A DNA stretch of 64,000 nucleotides from Rhizobium nepotum 39/7 (GTDB lineage Bacteria; Pseudomonadota; Alphaproteobacteria; Rhizobiales; Rhizobiaceae). The stretch spans positions 186,001 through 250,000 of the forward strand of contig NZ_JWJH01000005.1 in assembly GCF_000949865.1 (NCBI RefSeq), in the 5' to 3' direction. Positions 8,175 to 17,368 of this stretch are shown here, in pieces. A program made the translations under genes and the position numbers. Each line of letters begins with the position of its first letter. Positions within the stretch are counted from its first letter, which is position 1. Below the pieces are notes generated by a model. That model worked only from the letters and a program-made list of their open reading frames with translations. It was not told the DNA's origin and made no database searches.

Positions 8175-9521
8175 ATGGTTTCGAAGATCCTCATAGCCAA
8201 CCGCGGCGAGATCGCGCTGCGCGTCCTGCGCGCCGCCAAGGAGCTTGGCATTCCGACGGTGGCCGTGCATTCCACGGCAGACGCGGACGCCATGCATGTG
8301 CGCCTTGCCGACGAAAGTGTGTGCATCGGCCCGCCGCCTTCGCGTGACAGCTACCTTAACATCCACCAGATCGTTGCGGCCTGCGAAATCACCGGTGCGG
8401 ACGCCGTTCACCCCGGTTACGGCTTCCTGTCGGAAAACGCCAAGTTCGCCGATATTCTTGACGCGCACGGCATCACCTTCATCGGGCCGACTGCAGAACA
8501 TATCCGCCTCATGGGCGACAAGATCACCGCCAAGCAGACGGCGCAGCAACTCGGCATTCCCGTCGTTCCCGGCTCCGACGGCGAAGTGAAGCCTGAAAAC
8601 GCGCTCGAAATCGCCCGGACGATCGGCTTCCCGGTCCTCATCAAGGCGACGGCGGGCGGCGGTGGTCGCGGCATGAAGGTGGCGAAGACCGAAGCCGATC
8701 TCGACGAGGCCGTTTCGACTGCCCGCTCCGAAGCGGCAGCAGCCTTCGGCAACGACGCCGTCTACATGGAAAAATACCTCGGCAAGCCGCGCCATATCGA
8801 AGTGCAGGTTTTCGGCGATGGCGAAGGCAAAGCCATTCACCTCGGCGAACGCGATTGCTCGTTGCAGCGCCGTCACCAGAAGGTGCTTGAGGAAGCCAAT
8901 TCGCCGGCGCTGACCGTCGAACAGCGCATGAAGATTGGCGAGATTTGCGCCGACGCCATGCGTAAGCTCAAATATCGCGGCGCCGGCACCATCGAGTTTC
9001 TTTATGAAAACGGGGAGTTCTATTTCATCGAAATGAACACCCGTCTTCAGGTGGAACATCCGGTTACGGAAGCGATCACCGGCATGGATCTCGTGCAGGA
9101 ACAGATCAGGGTCGCCTCTGGCCAGGGCCTGTCGGTCACGCAGGCGGATATCGAATTCCGTGGCCATGCCATCGAATGCCGAATCAATGCCGAGGACCCG
9201 CGCACCTTCGTTCCGTCCCCCGGCACGCTGACCTATTTCCATACGCCGGGCGGCCTTGGCGTACGCGTCGATTCGGGCGCCTATCAGGGCTACAAGATCC
9301 CGCCCTACTACGACAGCATGATCGGCAAGCTGATCGTTCACGGTCGCGACCGTGACGAATGCATCCGCCGTCTACGCCGGGCGCTGGACGAGTTCGTCGT
9401 CGACGGCATCAAGACCACGCTGCCGCTGTTCCAGGATCTTCTTCAGAACGAAGATATCCTCAACGGTAACTACGACATTCACTGGCTGGAAAAATATCTG
9501 GCCGGTGATGCGTCTCACTAA
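8175..9521 (+). CDS. accC: Biotin carboxylase subunit of acetyl-CoA carboxylase
   Basis: Carboxylates AccB-bound biotin with ATP and bicarbonate. At 448 residues it is full length. The N-terminus [21 protein letters not shown] is the family signature for the pre-ATP-grasp domain. The glycine-rich ATP loop [12 protein letters not shown] and the ATP-grasp metal region ([16 protein letters not shown]) are intact. It lies 12 nt after accB and 6 nt before aat, so accB-accC-aat, probably with aroQ, form one transcription unit. Confidence 0.98.
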   Translation: MVSKILIANRGEIALRVLRAAKELGIPTVAVHSTADADAMHVRLADESVCIGPPPSRDSYLNIHQIVAACEITGADAVHPGYGFLSENAKFADILDAHGITFIGPTAEHIRLMGDKITAKQTAQQLGIPVVPGSDGEVKPENALEIARTIGFPVLIKATAGGGGRGMKVAKTEADLDEAVSTARSEAAAAFGNDAVYMEKYLGKPRHIEVQVFGDGEGKAIHLGERDCSLQRRHQKVLEEANSPALTVEQRMKIGEICADAMRKLKYRGAGTIEFLYENGEFYFIEMNTRLQVEHPVTEAITGMDLVQEQIRVASGQGLSVTQADIEFRGHAIECRINAEDPRTFVPSPGTLTYFHTPGGLGVRVDSGAYQGYKIPPYYDSMIGKLIVHGRDRDECIRRLRRALDEFVVDGIKTTLPLFQDLLQNEDILNGNYDIHWLEKYLAGDASH

Positions 9522-9527
9522 GACGAT

Positions 9528-10142
9528 ATGGTTGGGCGGCGCAGCAAAAATAACGGCATAACCGTCGATATGTTGCTGCGCGCCTATTCCGCCGGCCTGT
9601 TTCCCATGGCCGATTCGGCTGATGACCCGGAGCTTTTCTGGGTCGAGCCGGAGATACGCGGCATCATTCCCCTCGCCTCTTTCCACGTTTCCAAAAGCCT
9701 GGCCAAGGTGATGCGCAGGAAGCCGTTCGAAATACGCTTCAACACCGCCTTCGAAGCGGTGATGGCCGGATGCGCTGCCGAAGCGCCGGACCGGCCGAGC
9801 ACCTGGATCAACGCCACCATTCGCAAGCTCTACACCGAATTGCATCAGATCGGCCACGCGCACAGCGTCGAGGCCTGGGACGGTAAAGAACTTGTCGGTG
9901 GGTTATATGGCGTGTCGCTCGGGGCCGCCTTCTTCGGCGAAAGCATGTTTTCCCGCCGCACCAATGCGTCGAAGATTTGCCTCGTGCATCTGGTGGAACG
10001 GCTGAGAGCCAGCGGCTTCGTGCTGCTCGACACACAATTCACCACCGAGCATCTGAAGACGTTCGGCGCAATCGACGTGCCGAAGCAGGAATATGCAAAA
10101 ATGCTCGATCTGGCCGTCAACCGGCCAAGCCTGCACTTCTGA
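9528..10142 (+). CDS. aat: Leucyl/phenylalanyl-tRNA--protein transferase
   Basis: Adds Leu or Phe from charged tRNA to proteins with N-terminal Arg or Lys, marking them for the N-end rule pathway. At 204 residues it matches the alphaproteobacterial form. Family segments seen are AYSAGLFPM near residue 24, the acidic [38 protein letters not shown], and [18 protein letters not shown]. It starts 6 nt after accC. Tail to tail with the DUF2155 gene, 16 nt apart. Confidence 0.96.
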   Translation: MVGRRSKNNGITVDMLLRAYSAGLFPMADSADDPELFWVEPEIRGIIPLASFHVSKSLAKVMRRKPFEIRFNTAFEAVMAGCAAEAPDRPSTWINATIRKLYTELHQIGHAHSVEAWDGKELVGGLYGVSLGAAFFGESMFSRRTNASKICLVHLVERLRASGFVLLDTQFTTEHLKTFGAIDVPKQEYAKMLDLAVNRPSLHF

Positions 10143-10158
10143 AAATCTTGACGCTAAG

Positions 10159-10596
10159 TCAGTTGCTTGCCGTAGAGGGAGCCGGAACTTCGGAGTCCTG
10201 CTTGCAGCCCGTCAGCCAGACGTCGTAGATCGGGTGTTCGACGGCGTTGAGGCCGGGGCTGTCGGCGAACATCCAGCCGGTGAAAATCCGCTTGATCTTA
10301 CGGTCGAGCGTGATTTCATCGACCTCAATGAAAGCGTCGATCTTCTGGGTTTCCGTCTGGTCACGGGAATAACAGACCTTCGGTGTCACCTGAAGCGCGC
10401 CGAACTGCACCGTCTCGTCGATATAGACATCGAAGGAGGTGATGCGGCCGGTGATCTTGTCTATGCCGGAAAACACCGCCACGCGGTTTTCGAGACGGGC
10501 GGCGGAGACGGGCGAAATGAGGATGACAGCAGAGACCGCCGCAAACAGCGACACCGTCAGTGCACGCAAAGAACGATCCCGCGTGAATTTCCTCAT
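10159..10596 (-). CDS. DUF2155 domain secreted protein
   Basis: A 145-residue protein with an N-terminal signal-like hydrophobic stretch (LRALTVSLFAAVSAVILISP) ending near VSA, then a conserved alphaproteobacterial DUF2155 domain: ENRVAVFSGIDKITGRITSF, QFGALQVTPKVCY, FTGWMFADSPGLNAVEHPIYDVWLTGC. The two Cys, in KVCY and LTGC, could form a disulfide in the periplasm. I start at MRKFTRD (10596); an upstream ATG at 10611 is possible. It follows the NDUFA12-like gene on the same strand with a 119-nt gap. Function unknown; a respiratory link is only suggested by the neighbour. Confidence 0.88.
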   Translation of the reverse strand: MRKFTRDRSLRALTVSLFAAVSAVILISPVSAARLENRVAVFSGIDKITGRITSFDVYIDETVQFGALQVTPKVCYSRDQTETQKIDAFIEVDEITLDRKIKRIFTGWMFADSPGLNAVEHPIYDVWLTGCKQDSEVPAPSTASN

Positions 10597-10715
10597 ACGA
10601 TATGTCTCCAAATATTTGCCTGTGTCGAAATGCCGACCGGATCAACGCCTAAGGGCCGAATGTGGCAAAAACCGGTGAGGCCCGGATTTTGCACAACTCC
10701 GCGCATCACCATAGC

Positions 10716-11114
10716 TCAGTTGCCGGGGGTCCAGGCGTCGTAGTCGCCAGTCACGCGCGGACGCTCGCCGGCCACAGCCAGCGATCCCGGCGGGCGATAG
10801 GCCTGGGACGTACCGGTGAGGTTGGCCTGATGCGGCTTCTGCCACTCGCGTGCAACGTAGGTTTCCTGGCTCGGCGGCACGTCGGTGCGGTAATGCATCC
10901 AGCCATGCCAGCCGGGCGGAATGGCCGAGGCTTCGGCATAACCGTTATAGATCACCCAGCGGCGCGGCATGCCCCAGGAGGTGGTGCCGCCTTCGTAATA
11001 GGTGTTGCCCAACTCGTCCTGTCCGACCTTCTTGCCGAAACGCCAGGTATGAAACCGCGTTCCGATCGTCTGGCCGTTCCACCATGTGAAGATTTGCGTC
11101 AGGAGAGTCTTCAT
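10716..11114 (-). CDS. NDUFA12/B17.2-like NADH:ubiquinone oxidoreductase subunit
   Basis: A 132-residue accessory subunit of respiratory complex I, shared by mitochondria and alphaproteobacteria. The family is recognised by TWWNGQTIGTRFHTWRFGK, VGQDELGNTYYE, RRWVIYNGYAEAS and PPGWHGWMHY. The C-terminal 35 residues are a Pro/Gly-rich extension. It sits about 43 kb from the nuo operon in this window rather than inside it, as is usual in alphaproteobacteria. The partner complex is encoded by nuoF-nuoN at 53242-64000. Confidence 0.93.
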   Translation of the reverse strand: MKTLLTQIFTWWNGQTIGTRFHTWRFGKKVGQDELGNTYYEGGTTSWGMPRRWVIYNGYAEASAIPPGWHGWMHYRTDVPPSQETYVAREWQKPHQANLTGTSQAYRPPGSLAVAGERPRVTGDYDAWTPGN

Positions 11115-11224
11115 TATGCGTTCCTCAGGCTTGAATGCGCCGCAGCGATTTTAAATCGCGCAACACAGGACAAGCTTATGCCGCCCCTCACGGCGATTGT
11201 CCAGCATTTCCCGATATATCCGCG

Positions 11225-11698
11225 CTATTTCAGCTTCATCCTGAAGCCGAAATGCCGCTTCTCGAAACCCAGCCGCTCGTAAAAACGATGGGCATCCAGC
11301 CGGGCCATGTTCGACGTGAGCTGTACCGCGTTCAGACCCCTGCGCCGCGCGTCCGCAAGGCAATAATTGATCATCTCCGCGCCGATGCCGCGACCGCGCA
11401 TGTCGGAGCGTGTCTGCACCGCCTCGATCACCATGGATTTGGCCCCGCGCCCGATGAGCTTGGTCAGGATGGCCGTCTGGAACGTGCCGACCACCTCGCC
11501 ATCCAGTTCCGCCACATAAAGGGTTTCGCTGGGTGAGGCCTCGATATCCCGGAAGGCCGCGAGATAGTCCGCCTGCGCCGATTCGTCGGCCGTATCGCCG
11601 TGGCCTCCGACCTCGTCGGCGGCATAAATGGCGGCGAGTGCCGGAACATCCGCTTCGGTTGCCGTCCGGATTGTCAGTTTTTCCAATGTCGCATTCAT
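11225..11698 (-). CDS. GNAT-family N-acetyltransferase
   Basis: A 157-residue single GNAT domain. The N-terminus reads LTIRTATEADVPALAAIYA, and the acetyl-CoA loop is the segment RSDMRGRGIGAEMINYCL, containing the Q/RxxGxG/A-type motif. The C-terminal LDAHRFYERLGFEKRHFGFRMKL is the usual final motif. Substrate unknown. Its start overlaps the end of the upstream GNAT gene by 4 nt, so the two acetyltransferases are co-translated. Confidence 0.9.
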   Translation of the reverse strand: MNATLEKLTIRTATEADVPALAAIYAADEVGGHGDTADESAQADYLAAFRDIEASPSETLYVAELDGEVVGTFQTAILTKLIGRGAKSMVIEAVQTRSDMRGRGIGAEMINYCLADARRRGLNAVQLTSNMARLDAHRFYERLGFEKRHFGFRMKLK

Positions 11699-12192
11699 CG
11701 TTTCAGGCTCTTTTCCATAACGATGCCGGGCAAACCCTCGATGCCCGCCATGCGCTCGATTCGATCTACTTCGGCAAAACCGACGCCTTCATAAAAGGCG
11801 ATTGCGACAGTATTTTTGGGCTCGACCTCAAGACGCATGATTTCCGCATCCGGGAAACAGGTTTCGAGTTCGGCAAAGAGATCACGGCCGACGCCCTGAC
11901 GCTGGAATTCCGGCCCGACATAAAGCTGGTGCAGCAGGGCCGTCTTGCTCATTTTGGTGGACATGGAAGCATAGGCCATGCCGCCAATCTGCCGGCCATT
12001 GTCGGCAACCAGAAATTCGCCGCCCTTTTTCTCGATGCGGTCCTTCATGGCCTGCGGCGAATGCCATGCGGCAATCAGCTCCTTCACCTTGTCCGCGCCG
12101 TAGATCGCATCATAGGTCGCGTGCCATGTCGTGGCGAGCAGCGCCCGGACCGGCTCGATATCGCGCTGGCTTGCCGTGCGGATGAAAAACAT
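11695..12192 (-). CDS. GNAT-family N-acetyltransferase
   Basis: A 165-residue GNAT protein: MFFIRTASQRDIEPVRALLATTW at the N-terminus, the core YVGPEFQRQGVGRDLFAELE with the acetyl-CoA pyrophosphate loop QRQGVG, and VEPKNTVAIAFYEGVGF at the C-terminal motif. Substrate unknown. It is the first gene of a two-GNAT operon, overlapping the next gene by 4 nt. A paired-hairpin repeat lies between it and gatB. Confidence 0.9.
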   Translation of the reverse strand: MFFIRTASQRDIEPVRALLATTWHATYDAIYGADKVKELIAAWHSPQAMKDRIEKKGGEFLVADNGRQIGGMAYASMSTKMSKTALLHQLYVGPEFQRQGVGRDLFAELETCFPDAEIMRLEVEPKNTVAIAFYEGVGFAEVDRIERMAGIEGLPGIVMEKSLKR

Positions 12193-12218
12193 GATTTGGC
12201 TCCGTCTTGAAACAGAAA

Positions 12219-12305
12219 TGCCGGGCGTGATCCCGGCAGATACTCAACAGTCAGCGCAGCTCCGCCTCAACGCCTGTGGATGGCCGGGTCAAGCCCGACC
12301 ATGAC
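12219..12305. repeat. Paired-hairpin intergenic repeat (first of two)
   Basis: In the gap between gatB and the GNAT pair there are two hairpins about 43 nt apart. The first is TGCCGGG-cgtgat-CCCGGCA (12219-12238), a perfect 7-bp stem. The second is TGGCCGGG-tcaag-CCCGACCA (12281-12301), with one C/A mismatch, followed by TGACG. The layout resembles the element at 41906-41989 and the palindromic mosaic elements known in Rhizobiales. No other role is visible. Confidence 0.6.
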
Positions 12306-12331
12306 GCCAGAGAGGAAAACAACCCCGCCGC

Positions 12332-13837
12332 TTACTCTTCCTCGATACCGAGCTTGGCCTTTACCAGCGCCTGAACGGCCTGCGGGTTGGCCTTGCCGCC
12401 CGTCGCCTTCATGACCTGGCCAACGAACCAGCCGGCAAGCGTCGGCTTCGCCTTGACCTTCTCGACCTGATCGGGATTGGCGGCGATGATTTCGTCCACG
12501 GCCTTTTCGATGGCGCCGGTATCCGTCACCTGCTTCATGCCGCGCGTCTCGACGATTTCGGCAGGATTACCGCCCTCGTTCCAGACGATCTCGAACAGGT
12601 CCTTGGCGATCTTGCCCGAAATGGTCTCGGCCTTGATGAGATCGATGATACCGCCGAGCTGTTCCGGCGAAACCGGCGTCGTCTCGATATCCTTGCCGAA
12701 CTTGTTGAGCGCGCCGAGCAGATCGTTGATGACCCAGTTGGCAGCGGCCTTCGCATCGCGGCCAGCGGCGACAGCCTCGTAATAATCGGCGATCGCCTTT
12801 TCCGAAACGAGGATCGAGGCGTCATAGACCGACAGTCCGAGATCGGCCACGAAACGGGCTTTCTTGTCGTCGGGAAGCTCCGGCAGATCGACCTTCAACG
12901 CCTCAACGAAGGCATCGTCGAATTCGAGCGGCAAAAGGTCCGGATCGGGGAAATAACGGTAGTCATGCGCATCTTCCTTCGAGCGCATGGAGCGCGTCTC
13001 GCCCTTGCCCGGATCGAACAGGCGGGTCTCCTGATCGATGGAACCGCCGTCTTCCAGAATGGCGACCTGGCGGCGCGCCTCATATTCGATGGCCTGGCCG
13101 ACGAAGCGGATGGAGTTGACGTTCTTGATTTCGCAACGCGTACCGAAACCTTCGCCCGGGCGGCGCACGGAGACGTTGACGTCGGCGCGCATGGAGCCTT
13201 CGTCCATATTGCCGTCGCAGGTGCCGAGATAACGCACGATGGAACGCAGCTTGGTGAGATAGGCCTTCGCCTCGTCTGACGAGCGCATGTCCGGCTTGGA
13301 GACGATTTCCATCAGCGCCACACCCGAACGGTTCAGATCGACGAAGGACATGGTCGGGTGCTGGTCATGCATGGACTTGCCGGCATCCTGTTCCAGATGC
13401 AGGCGCTCGATGCCGATCTCGATATCCTCGAAATTGCCCTGACGGTCAGGCCCCAGCGAAATAGTGATGGTGCCCTCACCAACGATCGGGTCCTTGAACT
13501 GCGAAATCTGGTAGCCCTGCGGCAAATCCGGATAGAAGTAGTTCTTGCGGTCGAAAATCGAACGGTTGTTGATCTTGGCCTTCAGGCCGAGACCGGTGCG
13601 TACCGCCTGTTTGACGCATTCCTCGTTGATAACGGGAAGCATGCCGGGCATGGCGGCGTCCACCAGCGACACGTTGGAGTTCGGCGCATTGCCGAAGGTG
13701 GTCGAAGCGCCGGAAAACAGCTTGGAATTGGAGAGAACCTGCGCATGCACCTCCAGGCCGATCACGATTTCCCAATCGCCGGTGGCGCCGGGAATGAAGC
13801 GTTTCGGGTCGGGGGTGCGCACGTCTACAAGGGTCAT
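12332..13837 (-). CDS. gatB: Asp-tRNA(Asn)/Glu-tRNA(Gln) amidotransferase subunit B
   Basis: The tRNA-binding kinase-like subunit of GatCAB, which activates misacylated Glu-tRNA(Gln) and Asp-tRNA(Asn). At 501 residues from ATG 13837 ([10 protein letters not shown]) it is full length; an in-frame Met at 13921 would add a non-conserved tail. Family signatures are [43 protein letters not shown] and [14 protein letters not shown]. The C-terminal YqeY-like tail carries [19 protein letters not shown]. gatA and gatC lie about 1.6 kb away on the same strand, separated by three other genes. Confidence 0.97.
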   Translation of the reverse strand: MTLVDVRTPDPKRFIPGATGDWEIVIGLEVHAQVLSNSKLFSGASTTFGNAPNSNVSLVDAAMPGMLPVINEECVKQAVRTGLGLKAKINNRSIFDRKNYFYPDLPQGYQISQFKDPIVGEGTITISLGPDRQGNFEDIEIGIERLHLEQDAGKSMHDQHPTMSFVDLNRSGVALMEIVSKPDMRSSDEAKAYLTKLRSIVRYLGTCDGNMDEGSMRADVNVSVRRPGEGFGTRCEIKNVNSIRFVGQAIEYEARRQVAILEDGGSIDQETRLFDPGKGETRSMRSKEDAHDYRYFPDPDLLPLEFDDAFVEALKVDLPELPDDKKARFVADLGLSVYDASILVSEKAIADYYEAVAAGRDAKAAANWVINDLLGALNKFGKDIETTPVSPEQLGGIIDLIKAETISGKIAKDLFEIVWNEGGNPAEIVETRGMKQVTDTGAIEKAVDEIIAANPDQVEKVKAKPTLAGWFVGQVMKATGGKANPQAVQALVKAKLGIEEE

Positions 13838-13988
13838 CTGAAGCTCACGATATACGGGTTCTTTGGCTTTGGTGGGTAGAACAAATGCAGCGCGGGCGCA
13901 AGACATCTTGCGCCCCGTCACGCGATGCGCCGGATTTTCGGTGACGCTGCATACGTATTTTTTACGCTTCCCGGTTTCAATTCACGTC

Positions 13989-14321
13989 ATGATGACGATC
14001 GCCCTCTGTTTCATGACCTATATCGCCTTCAATCTGTTCGTCTTTCTTGTCTATTGGTGGGACAAGGAGGCGGCAAGGAACGGCGGCTGGCGCATTCGGG
14101 AAAGCACGTTGTTGTCGCTCGCTTTTGTGGGCGGCAGCATGGGCGCGATCTCGGCGCAACGGCTTCTGCGGCACAAAACCCGCAAGGAACCCTTCCGCAG
14201 CATCCTGATATCCATCGTGATATTGCAGGCGGGCCTGGTCGCGTCCCTCGCCATCATGCCGGACTGGCCGATGCGGCTGGCGAGTGGCCTCAGGGCCCTT
14301 ACTCAGAACTCCGTGCCGTAA
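13989..14321 (+). CDS. DUF1294 small membrane protein
   Basis: A 110-residue membrane protein with about three hydrophobic helices. It carries the DUF1294 signature: the first helix IALCFMTYIAFNLFVFLVYW, then DKEAARNGGWRIRESTLL, and GGSMGAISAQRLLRHKTRKEPF. Tandem ATGs at 13989 and 13992 give a start directly before the first helix; the open frame upstream to 13863 is not membrane-like and overlaps the gatB promoter side. Function unknown. Its 3' end overlaps the converging GNAT gene by 19 nt. Confidence 0.85.
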   Translation: MMTIALCFMTYIAFNLFVFLVYWWDKEAARNGGWRIRESTLLSLAFVGGSMGAISAQRLLRHKTRKEPFRSILISIVILQAGLVASLAIMPDWPMRLASGLRALTQNSVP

Positions 14322-14812
14322 AGACTGCTCTCGACCTCGACGAGCTGCTTTTGCAGGCCGACAGATTGCACGTCGCGGTCGAGCTTTGGCGCATAGGAGA
14401 CGGAGAGCCAACGGACGCTGTAACCGTGATGGCGGAAAAAGGCGACCGCCGGTTCGTTCTGGGCATGGGTTTCAAGCCGGATGGTTTCGAAACCCCGCTG
14501 CAATATCTGCTGCTCCACATCGGTGAGCAGGAGACTGCCGATACCCCGGCGCTGAAAATCCGGATCGATCCAGAAATCGGAAATCGCCTCGTTGAAATGT
14601 TCCCGCGCCGCCCATCCGGCAACCGCGCCGCCAAATTCCGCCACGCGGATGGCAAGCCAGGACGAGCGGGTGAAATTGGAAAAAGCGCTGGCGGCATTGT
14701 CGTAAAGCGGTGTGGTGATGCCGAGCGCCATCGTCGCCTGCCGCCATGCCCTGAGGCCGATGGCCGCCAGAACCTTCGCTTCCTGCTCATGCGCATTGCG
14801 AATGACAATCAA
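14303..14812 (-). CDS. GNAT-family N-acetyltransferase (TTG start proposed)
   Basis: A GNAT acetyltransferase with FWIDPDFQRRGIGSLLLTDVEQ as the acetyl-CoA-binding motif and RLETHAQNEPAVAFFRHHGY near the C-terminus. I propose the TTG at 14812 as start: GGAGGG lies 6 nt upstream, the best Shine-Dalgarno match in the area, and translation then begins LIVIRNAHEQEAK, at the usual first strand (169 residues). The first ATG-type extension reaches 14899 but adds Arg/Ala-rich sequence without homology features. Substrate unknown. Confidence 0.85.
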   Translation of the reverse strand: MIVIRNAHEQEAKVLAAIGLRAWRQATMALGITTPLYDNAASAFSNFTRSSWLAIRVAEFGGAVAGWAAREHFNEAISDFWIDPDFQRRGIGSLLLTDVEQQILQRGFETIRLETHAQNEPAVAFFRHHGYSVRWLSVSYAPKLDRDVQSVGLQKQLVEVESSLYGTEF

Positions 14813-14956
14813 GCCGTGCCCTCCATGGCCAACCGAAGTAAAGCACCGGCGGCGTGATTCGGCCAGTGCGGTCTCCGCCCCGCCCGGTCGGGATGCCACC
14901 GGACTTGACCGCGCCGGTCTCGCCCGCTAACCAAAAAGAGTACACAAGGAGTTTTT

Positions 14957-14983
14957 ATGTTCGCTCAATCGGAGTCCCGGTAA
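14957..14983 (+). other. Tiny ORF with strong RBS (possible leader peptide)
   Basis: In the 285-bp gap before the YjhX-like gene, AAGGAG lies 5 nt upstream of an ATG that opens an 8-codon ORF (MFAQSESR, stop TAA). The ribosome-binding site is better than that of most genes here. It could be a leader peptide, a decayed gene end or chance. The rest of the gap (14813-15097) shows no gene. Confidence 0.3.
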
Positions 14984-15097
14984 AGGCCCTGCCCGCAAAT
15001 TTCTTGCGCGCCGGGCCAAATGAAACCGAGCCGGATGCCTTAACGGCGCCCGGGTTTGTTTTCACGCGTCTAAAAGACGCCGACCGGATTTCCGAAA

Positions 15098-15355
15098 ATG
15101 GACATTTCTCGCGCCGAACAGCGCATTCTTCACCTGCTCGCCCAGGGCGGCAGCATCGAACTCGTTCGAGACGACGACCGCAAAATCGAAAAAATCGCCC
15201 TCCATACGCGCGACGGCTGGATATTCAGCGGTCTCGATCTCCTGACCTTCCGCAAACTGAAACGGAAGAGGGCCATCGCCTCCTCGGGGGGCAGGCCTTA
15301 CCGCATCACCACGCGCGGGCTGGAACTCGTGCGGGGCGAGCTGGACAATCGATGA
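15098..15355 (+). CDS. YjhX/UPF0386 family protein
   Basis: An 85-residue soluble protein, MDISRAEQRILHLLAQGGSI at the N-terminus and RPYRITTRGLELVRGEL at the C-terminus, clearly of the YjhX (UPF0386) family. E. coli YjhX has been described as a toxin paired with YjhQ, an acetyltransferase-like antitoxin. No gene directly beside it on the same strand could serve as antitoxin, though a GNAT gene lies 286 bp upstream on the other strand. The fold looks like a winged helix (LLTFRKLKRKRAIASSGG). Followed within 5 nt by a bidirectional terminator. Confidence 0.88.
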   Translation: MDISRAEQRILHLLAQGGSIELVRDDDRKIEKIALHTRDGWIFSGLDLLTFRKLKRKRAIASSGGRPYRITTRGLELVRGELDNR

Positions 15356-15392
15356 AAAAAAACGGGCGGCACTGGGTGCCGCCCGTTTGGTT
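15353..15392. terminator. Bidirectional terminator between yjhX-like gene and gatA
   Basis: A perfect 12-bp stem (15360-15371 with 15377-15388, core CGGGCGGC/GCCGCCCG) with a 5-nt loop. It has eight A on the left, so a T run follows the hairpin for minus-strand transcripts from gatA (stop at 15418), and TTTGGTTT on the right for the plus-strand gene. It can serve both converging genes. Confidence 0.92.
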
Positions 15393-15417
15393 TCTCTAGC
15401 GTCCTTAGCTAAAGCTT

Positions 15418-16899
15418 CTACCACCACTTGGCGGGTGTGAACTTGCCGGCGGCCTGCTCTATCGCATACGCCGTCTTGAACAGCGTTTCTTCCTCGAATG
15501 GCTTGCCGATAAGCTGCAGGCCGAGCGGCAGGCCCTTGCCATCAAGGCCGGCAGGCACCGAAAGGCCGGGAAGTCCGGCCATGTTGACCGTGATCGTGAA
15601 GACGTCCTGAAGATACATCTTCACCGGATCGGAGGCGAGTTCCTCGTCCCCCACCGCGAAGGCGGAAGACGGGGTGATCGGTGCCAAGATGGCGTCGACG
15701 CCCTCGTGGAAGACGTGTTCGAAATCGCGCTTGATGAGGGTGCGGACCTTCTGCGCCTTGAGATAATATGCGTCGTAATAACCGGCCGAAAGCACATAGG
15801 TGCCGACCATGATGCGGCGCTGCACTTCCTTGCCGAAACCGGCGGCGCGGCTCTTCTCGTACATGTCGGCAATGTCCTTGCCGTCGACGCGGAGGCCGTA
15901 ACGCACGCCGTCATAACGGGCAAGGTTGGAAGAGGCTTCCGCGGGCGCAACGATGTAATAGGCGGGCAGCGCGTATTTGGTGTGCGGCAACGAGATATCG
16001 ACGACCTCGGCACCGGCGTCACGCAGCCATTCCACGCCCTTTGCCCAGAGCTTTTCGATCTCTTCCGGCATGCCGTCAACACGGTATTCTTTCGGGATAC
16101 CGATCTTCAGGCCCTTGAGCGACTGGCCAATGGCCTTTTCGTAATCCGGCACCGGCAGGTTAACGGAGGTCGTGTCCTTGGCGTCAACGCTTGCCATGGT
16201 CTTCAACAGGATAGCGGCGTCACGCACATCACGGGCGATCGGGCCTGCCTGATCGAGCGAGGAGGCATAAGCGACGATACCGAAGCGCGAGCAGCGGCCA
16301 TAGGTTGGCTTGATGCCAACGGTGCCGGTAAAGGCCGCCGGCTGGCGGATGGAGCCGCCGGTATCGGTTGCGGTGGCGCCTGCGCACAGATGCGCGGCAA
16401 CGGCTGCGGCCGAACCGCCGGAAGAGCCGCCGGGCACCAGCTTCTGCTCGGAGCCGTTGGCGCGCCAGGGGTTGATGACCGGACCGTACCAGGAGCTTTC
16501 ATTGGACGAGCCCATGGCGAATTCGTCCATGTTCAGCTTGCCAAGCATGACGGCGCCCTGATCCCAGAGGTTCTGGGTGACGGTGGATTCGTATTTCGGC
16601 TTGAAGCCATCGAGAACATGCGAACATGCCTGCGTGTGCACGTCACGGGTGGCGAACAGGTCCTTCACGCCCAGCGGAACGCCTTCCAGCTCGCCGGCAT
16701 TGCCAGCGGCGATGCGGCCGTCGGAGGCCTTCGCCATTTCGCGGGCCTTATCGGGCGTCGTCGCGACATAGGCGTTCAGCGCGCCGTTCGCCGCGTCGAT
16801 GGCGGAAAGATAGGCGTCGGTCAGCTCGAGGGCGGAAAACTCTTTCGCCTTCAGCTTTTCGCGGGCTTCGGCAATGGTTAGGCTCGTCAGATCGGTCAT
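15418..16899 (-). CDS. gatA: Asp-tRNA(Asn)/Glu-tRNA(Gln) amidotransferase subunit A
   Basis: The amidase subunit of GatCAB, releasing ammonia from Gln or Asn to amidate misacylated tRNA. At 493 residues from ATG 16899 ([11 protein letters not shown]) it is full length. The amidase-signature Ser-cisSer-Lys triad is seen: Lys in [10 protein letters not shown], the cis-Ser in [12 protein letters not shown], and the nucleophilic Ser in [12 protein letters not shown]. It lies 56 nt downstream of gatC and they form one transcription unit that ends at the bidirectional terminator. Confidence 0.98.
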   Translation of the reverse strand: MTDLTSLTIAEAREKLKAKEFSALELTDAYLSAIDAANGALNAYVATTPDKAREMAKASDGRIAAGNAGELEGVPLGVKDLFATRDVHTQACSHVLDGFKPKYESTVTQNLWDQGAVMLGKLNMDEFAMGSSNESSWYGPVINPWRANGSEQKLVPGGSSGGSAAAVAAHLCAGATATDTGGSIRQPAAFTGTVGIKPTYGRCSRFGIVAYASSLDQAGPIARDVRDAAILLKTMASVDAKDTTSVNLPVPDYEKAIGQSLKGLKIGIPKEYRVDGMPEEIEKLWAKGVEWLRDAGAEVVDISLPHTKYALPAYYIVAPAEASSNLARYDGVRYGLRVDGKDIADMYEKSRAAGFGKEVQRRIMVGTYVLSAGYYDAYYLKAQKVRTLIKRDFEHVFHEGVDAILAPITPSSAFAVGDEELASDPVKMYLQDVFTITVNMAGLPGLSVPAGLDGKGLPLGLQLIGKPFEEETLFKTAYAIEQAAGKFTPAKWW

Positions 16900-16955
16900 G
16901 GTCGGCAACGGCTTTCGAAAATCTCGGAAAAATCGGGCGGCAAACGGCGGTCGGA

Positions 16956-17243
16956 TTATTCGACCACTTTCGGAACCATGAAGAAGTCCCGGTCGGTCGC
17001 GGGCGCATTGGCGACGATATCTTCCGCCTTGCTGCCGTCAGTCACCACGTCGGCGCGCTTTTTCATTTCCACCGGGGTAACGGAGGTCATCGGCTCGACG
17101 CCGTCGACATTCACTTCCGAAAGCTGCTCCACGAAACCGAGTATGCCGTTCAACTGACCGAGCATATTTTGTGCTTCTTCATCATTGACGGCGATACGGG
17201 CAAGGCGCGCAACGCGCTTCACGGTGGCAAGGTCGACGGACAT
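16956..17243 (-). CDS. gatC: Asp-tRNA(Asn)/Glu-tRNA(Gln) amidotransferase subunit C
   Basis: A 95-residue subunit that wraps around GatA and stabilises the GatCAB complex. Typical sequence: [23 protein letters not shown] at the N-terminus, [22 protein letters not shown] in the middle, and the C-terminal [10 protein letters not shown]. It is the first gene of the gatC-gatA unit. An AGTAG-like weak RBS precedes the ATG at 17243. Confidence 0.96.
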   Translation of the reverse strand: MSVDLATVKRVARLARIAVNDEEAQNMLGQLNGILGFVEQLSEVNVDGVEPMTSVTPVEMKKRADVVTDGSKAEDIVANAPATDRDFFMVPKVVE

Positions 17244-17368
17244 GGTTCTACTCCGGTCAGAATTTTCCTAACCGCTATAATCACCATGCCCGCCATTCGC
17301 AACGGTAGAAAGCATGTCGCATCAAACTGTGGAGCGGTTTTGCTGCGGCGACATGCCTGAATGGAGCC

